Origin: Oscillospiraceae bacterium
Lineage (GTDB): Bacteria > Bacillota > Clostridia > Oscillospirales > Ruminococcaceae
Length of the DNA stretch: 7,874 nucleotides
Reading direction: 5' to 3'
Assembly: GCA_900762805.1 (NCBI GenBank)
Contig: CAAFHY010000132.1
Span: 1 to 7,874, forward strand
Made by a program: the position numbers and the translations under genes. The number at the start of each line of letters is the position of its first letter. Position 1 is the stretch's first letter. Positions 5,386 through 7,874 of the stretch are shown in pieces. Below the pieces are notes generated by a model. The model had not been told where the DNA came from. It searched no databases and worked only from the letters and a program-made list of their open reading frames with translations.

Positions 5386-6827
5386 AAAAAGAGATCAGTC
5401 TGGAGCTGCTGGCCGATTATTATGAATACACCATGGCCAACGGCTACCATGAGCTGGGCATGGGCGACGAGATCGTCTATTTCGACGTTTTCTACCGCAA
5501 TGTGCCCGACGGCGGCGGCTTTGCCATCTGCGGCGGGCTGGCCTCCATCGTCGAATATGTGCAGAGCCTGCACTTTGATGAAGAGGATATCGAATTCCTG
5601 CGCGGCAAGCAGATTTTTTCCGAGAGCTTTCTGGCGTCGCTGCGCGATTTCCGCTTTACAGGCGATATCTGGGCCATGCCGGAGGGCACCGTCATTTTCC
5701 CCGGCGAGCCGATCATCACGGTGCGCGCCCGCACGGTTGAGGCGCAGGTCATCGAGACCTATCTGCTGGTTTGCTTCAATCATCAGTCGCTGATCGCCAC
5801 CAAGGCCAACCGCATCGTGCGCGCGGCCGACGGCCGCGCCGTGCTGGAATTCGGCGCGCGGCGGGCGCAGGGGGCCTCGGCCGCCTATCTCGGCGCACGC
5901 GCCGCCTACATTGCCGGCGTCGCCGCCACCTCCTGCACGCTGTCCGACCAGCTGTTCGGTATCCCCAGCAGCGGCACTATGGCCCATTCGTGGGTGCAGA
6001 TGTTCGATTCCGAGCTGGATGCCTTTGTCAAATACTGCGAGATATATCCCACCAACGCCTCGCTGCTGGTCGATACCTACGACGTGCTGCGCAGCGGCGT
6101 GCCCAACGCCATCAAGGCCTTCGATCGGGTGCTGCGGCCCCTCGGCATAACCAACTGCAGCATCCGCCTCGATTCGGGCGATATCGCCTATCTGTCGCGC
6201 AAGGCGCGCCAGATGCTGGATGCCGCCGGCTGGTCCTCCTGCAGGATCGCCGCCAGCAACTCGCTCGACGAGACCATCATCCGCGACCTTTTGCAGCAGG
6301 ACGGCAAGGTCGATTTCTTCGGCGTCGGCGAGCGGCTGATCACCGCCAAGAGCGATCCCGTGTTCGGCGGCGTTTACAAGCTCTGCGCCGTTGAAAAGAA
6401 CGGCGTCATCATTCCCAAGATCAAGATCAGCGAGAACGTGCAGAAGATCACCACACCGCACTTCAAAAAGGTCTACCGCCTTTTCGATAAGGCCAACGAC
6501 AAGGCCATTGCCGATCTGATCTGCATCCATGACGAGCATATCGACGATACCAAGCCGCTGACCATCTTCGACCCCGACTACACATGGAAGTCCAAGACGC
6601 TCACCAATTTTTACGCCGTCAAGCTTCAGACACGCATCTTCAAGCACGGCGAGCTGGTCTACGAGGTGCCCACCATCGAGGCCTCCCGCGCCTACTGCCA
6701 GAAGCAGCTCGACGGGATGTGGGACGAGGTCAAGCGCTTTGAAAACCCGCACGAGTATTATGTCGATCTCAGCCAGGCACTGTGGGACGAGAAGCAGCGG
6801 CTGCTGCATGAGCACAGAAGGGGCTGA
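5382..6827 (+). CDS. pncB: Nicotinate phosphoribosyltransferase
   Basis: This 481-aa cytosolic enzyme joins nicotinate to PRPP, with ATP hydrolysis, to give nicotinate mononucleotide in the Preiss-Handler route to NAD. The N-terminus LLADYYEYTMANGYH (9-23) is the classic NAPRTase opening. EFGARRAQG (156-164) and GTMAHSWVQMF (198-208) follow, with H202 the expected phospho-accepting histidine. RLDSGDIAYL (262-271), ASNSLDE (291-297) and FGVGERLITAKSDPVFGGVYKL (313-334) form the type II PRTase barrel and phosphate-binding sites. The C-terminal region (about 340-481) is the extension found in Firmicute NAPRTases. Length is normal. The gene overlaps pncA by ATGA and has AAAGGAG eight bases before its ATG. 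Specificity for nicotinate over nicotinamide is supported by the adjacent nicotinamidase. Confidence 0.94.
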   Translation: MKKEISLELLADYYEYTMANGYHELGMGDEIVYFDVFYRNVPDGGGFAICGGLASIVEYVQSLHFDEEDIEFLRGKQIFSESFLASLRDFRFTGDIWAMPEGTVIFPGEPIITVRARTVEAQVIETYLLVCFNHQSLIATKANRIVRAADGRAVLEFGARRAQGASAAYLGARAAYIAGVAATSCTLSDQLFGIPSSGTMAHSWVQMFDSELDAFVKYCEIYPTNASLLVDTYDVLRSGVPNAIKAFDRVLRPLGITNCSIRLDSGDIAYLSRKARQMLDAAGWSSCRIAASNSLDETIIRDLLQQDGKVDFFGVGERLITAKSDPVFGGVYKLCAVEKNGVIIPKIKISENVQKITTPHFKKVYRLFDKANDKAIADLICIHDEHIDDTKPLTIFDPDYTWKSKTLTNFYAVKLQTRIFKHGELVYEVPTIEASRAYCQKQLDGMWDEVKRFENPHEYYVDLSQALWDEKQRLLHEHRRG

Positions 6828-6830
6828 GTC

Positions 6831-7472
6831 ATGAAATACGACCTTGCCATGTTCGATTTCGATGGCACGATCTGTGACACCGGAGCCGGCATCGTGCGCT
6901 CGGTGCAGTATGCGCTCAAGAAGTTCGGCATCGACGAGCCGGATCAGGAAAAGCTGCGGGCCTTTGTCGGCCCGCCGCTGCGCAGCTCCTTTTCGCGCTT
7001 CTACGGCTTTTCGGAGGATGACGCCCTGAAGGCCACCGAGTACTACCGTGAGTTGTACAGCGTTGACGGTATCTACCAGTCGCAGCTTTACCCCGGCGTG
7101 ACCGCGATGCTCGACCGCCTGCGGGCGGCCGGCGTGCGCTGCGCCGTGGCCTCCGGCAAGCCGACGCATATGGTGCGCCTGCTGCTCGACCATTTTGATA
7201 TTGCCGACCGTTTCTGCTTCGTGTCGGGCCACGAGGGCGAGCGCGAGCAAAAGGCCGATATCATCCGCTACCTGCTGGAGAGCCTCGGCCATGACAAGGC
7301 CGGCGCCGTCATGCTGGGCGACCGCGAAAACGATGCTTTCGGCGCCGCCGGCGCAGACGTGGATTTTATCGCCTGTGAGTGGGGCTACGCCGATCCGGGC
7401 GAATTTGACGGCTACCCGCAGGTGTTTTCGGCCAGGACGCCGGTCGATGTGACGGGCTTTCTGATAAAGTAA
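6831..7472 (+). CDS. HAD-family phosphatase, phosphoglycolate phosphatase-like
   Basis: This 213-aa soluble hydrolase of the haloacid dehalogenase superfamily belongs to subfamily I, with a helical cap. Motif I is FDFDGTICDTG with nucleophile D9 and acid/base D11. The cap lies between about residues 17 and 85. Motif II is VASGKP with S108, motif III is K141 in EQKAD, and motif IV is GDRENDAFGA with D164 and D168. Length and layout match Gph/PpaX-type phosphatases, whose substrates range from 2-phosphoglycolate to pyrophosphate and nucleotides. It starts three nt after the pncB stop, with AAGGGG seven bases upstream, so it is the last gene of the salvage operon. A nucleotidase or housekeeping role on NMN/NaMN, UMP or a damaged metabolite fits the context, but specificity cannot be read from the sequence. 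Confidence 0.86.
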   Translation: MKYDLAMFDFDGTICDTGAGIVRSVQYALKKFGIDEPDQEKLRAFVGPPLRSSFSRFYGFSEDDALKATEYYRELYSVDGIYQSQLYPGVTAMLDRLRAAGVRCAVASGKPTHMVRLLLDHFDIADRFCFVSGHEGEREQKADIIRYLLESLGHDKAGAVMLGDRENDAFGAAGADVDFIACEWGYADPGEFDGYPQVFSARTPVDVTGFLIK

Positions 7473-7571
7473 ACGGCAGGGCGCGGCACGGATTTCCGTT
7501 GGCCGCGGCAATGGAAATGATTGCCGGCGGCGCGGGCGTCCGGCGCTTGCCGGCCCGATGGAACAACAGCA
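7473..7571. other. 3' untranslated region after the HAD gene
   Basis: About 100 GC-rich bases lie between the HAD stop and the hairpin at 7572. I see no gene, promoter or repeat here. Confidence 0.4.
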
Positions 7572-7624
7572 AACAGGGAGCCTTTGACCGCAAGGCCGGA
7601 GGCTCCCTGTTGTTATCTCGTTTT
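7572..7624 (+). terminator. Terminator-like hairpin after the salvage operon
   Basis: AACAGGGAGCCT (7572-7583) and AGGCTCCCTGTT (7600-7611) pair perfectly over 12 bp around a 16-base loop. The T run is imperfect: ATCTCG intervenes before TTTT at 7621-7624. It lies about 100 nt past the last gene of the operon and could end it, perhaps inefficiently. The right arm is also the beginning of the direct repeat described separately. Confidence 0.55.
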
Positions 7625-7712
7625 GCTTTAGCCTTTAGGATAAGGCGGCTGTGCCGGAAAAAGAGAATCCGGTCGGTTTTTCGGAACGGCTACATCGGGC
7701 CAGAACGGCCAT
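7594..7712. repeat. Direct repeat, copy A
   Basis: About 119 bp, beginning GGCCGGAGGCTCCCTG and continuing through ATCTCGTTTTGCTTT, TAGGAT, GCCGGAA and GAATCCGGTCGGTT, and closing on GGCCAGAACGGCCA. It matches copy B at roughly 80% by eye, better in the first 95 bases. Its first bases form the right arm of the terminator-like hairpin. There is no credible reading frame. Confidence 0.85.
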
Positions 7713-7755
7713 GTCGGGGGAGAAAAGACGCATCAGCCCTTCGGGGCGGCCCTAC

Positions 7756-7874
7756 GGCCGGAGGCTCCCTGCTGTGATCTCGTTTTGCTTTTGCCTGTAG
7801 GATTGGCGGGTGAGCCGGAACAAAAGAATCCGGTCGGTTCTTCTAGACGCCGACCACTGGCCAGGACGGCCACA
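7756..7874. repeat. Direct repeat, copy B, reaching the window edge
   Basis: This is the second copy, 162 bp after copy A, with the same order of blocks and the same GGCCAGGACGGCCA-type ending. It lacks the AACAGGGAGCC left arm that gives copy A its hairpin; about 43 unrelated bases (7713-7755) precede it instead. Since it ends at the window limit, more copies may lie beyond. Confidence 0.83.

Noticed and set aside
5361..7511. 716-codon open frame on the minus strand opposite pncB and the HAD gene
   Set aside because: It runs antisense across two genes with clear family motifs. Its translation is a monotonous His/Asp/Gly/Ala-rich mix without recognisable domains, as expected opposite GC-rich codons with G/C third positions.
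7499..7777. 92-codon open frame across the terminator hairpin and direct repeat
   Set aside because: No ribosome binding site, it runs through the hairpin and copy A into copy B, and the two repeat copies are not kept in a common protein sequence.

Overview
The window is a GC-rich, gene-dense stretch of bacterial chromosome with every supported gene on the + strand. Several traits suggest an anaerobic Clostridia-type Firmicute, most likely an Oscillospiraceae/Ruminococcaceae gut bacterium: purine-rich ribosome binding sites, strong G/C preference at third codon positions, a sodium-pumping biotin decarboxylase with a separately encoded biotin carrier, and a nicotinamidase/nicotinate phosphoribosyltransferase pair. 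The taxonomic call is inference; no rRNA or other marker gene is present.

Bases 1-3560 hold a four-gene operon for a membrane-bound, biotin-dependent, Na+-translocating decarboxylase. The order is carboxyltransferase alpha subunit (oadA type, 462 aa), small membrane subunit (oadG type, 116 aa), free biotin carrier protein (128 aa, biotinyl lysine K94), and beta subunit (oadB, 396 aa), which is the decarboxylating Na+ channel. Gaps between genes are 3-12 nt. The alpha subunit moves CO2 from oxaloacetate (or a similar 2-oxo acid) to biotin on the carrier. The beta subunit then releases the CO2 while exporting Na+, and the gamma-like subunit anchors the complex. A perfect 14-bp hairpin followed by T5 ends the operon about 150 nt after oadB.

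Bases 3579-3864 are non-coding: a GC-rich tandem repeat of two full units (111 and 108 bp) and one partial unit. They are followed by an A/T-richer stretch with a candidate promoter.

Bases 4011-7472 form a second, tightly coupled operon: a uridine-kinase-family P-loop kinase with an unusual Walker A motif, an unrecognised 77-aa protein, a nicotinamidase, nicotinate phosphoribosyltransferase, and a HAD phosphatase. The first four genes are joined by three successive 4-nt ATGA overlaps, and the HAD gene follows after 3 nt. PncA (nicotinamide to nicotinate) and PncB (nicotinate to NaMN) make up NAD salvage by the Preiss-Handler route. The kinase, the small protein and the phosphatase may work in the same nucleoside/nucleotide salvage, but that is inferred from position.

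Bases 7473-7874 are non-coding and hold a terminator-like hairpin plus two direct repeats of about 119 bp. The second repeat runs to the window edge. I see no mobile element, CRISPR array, tRNA or rRNA. No clearly new multi-gene system is evident. The points most worth checking are the altered Walker A kinase inside a NAD-salvage operon, its coupled 77-aa partner, and the two intergenic repeat families.
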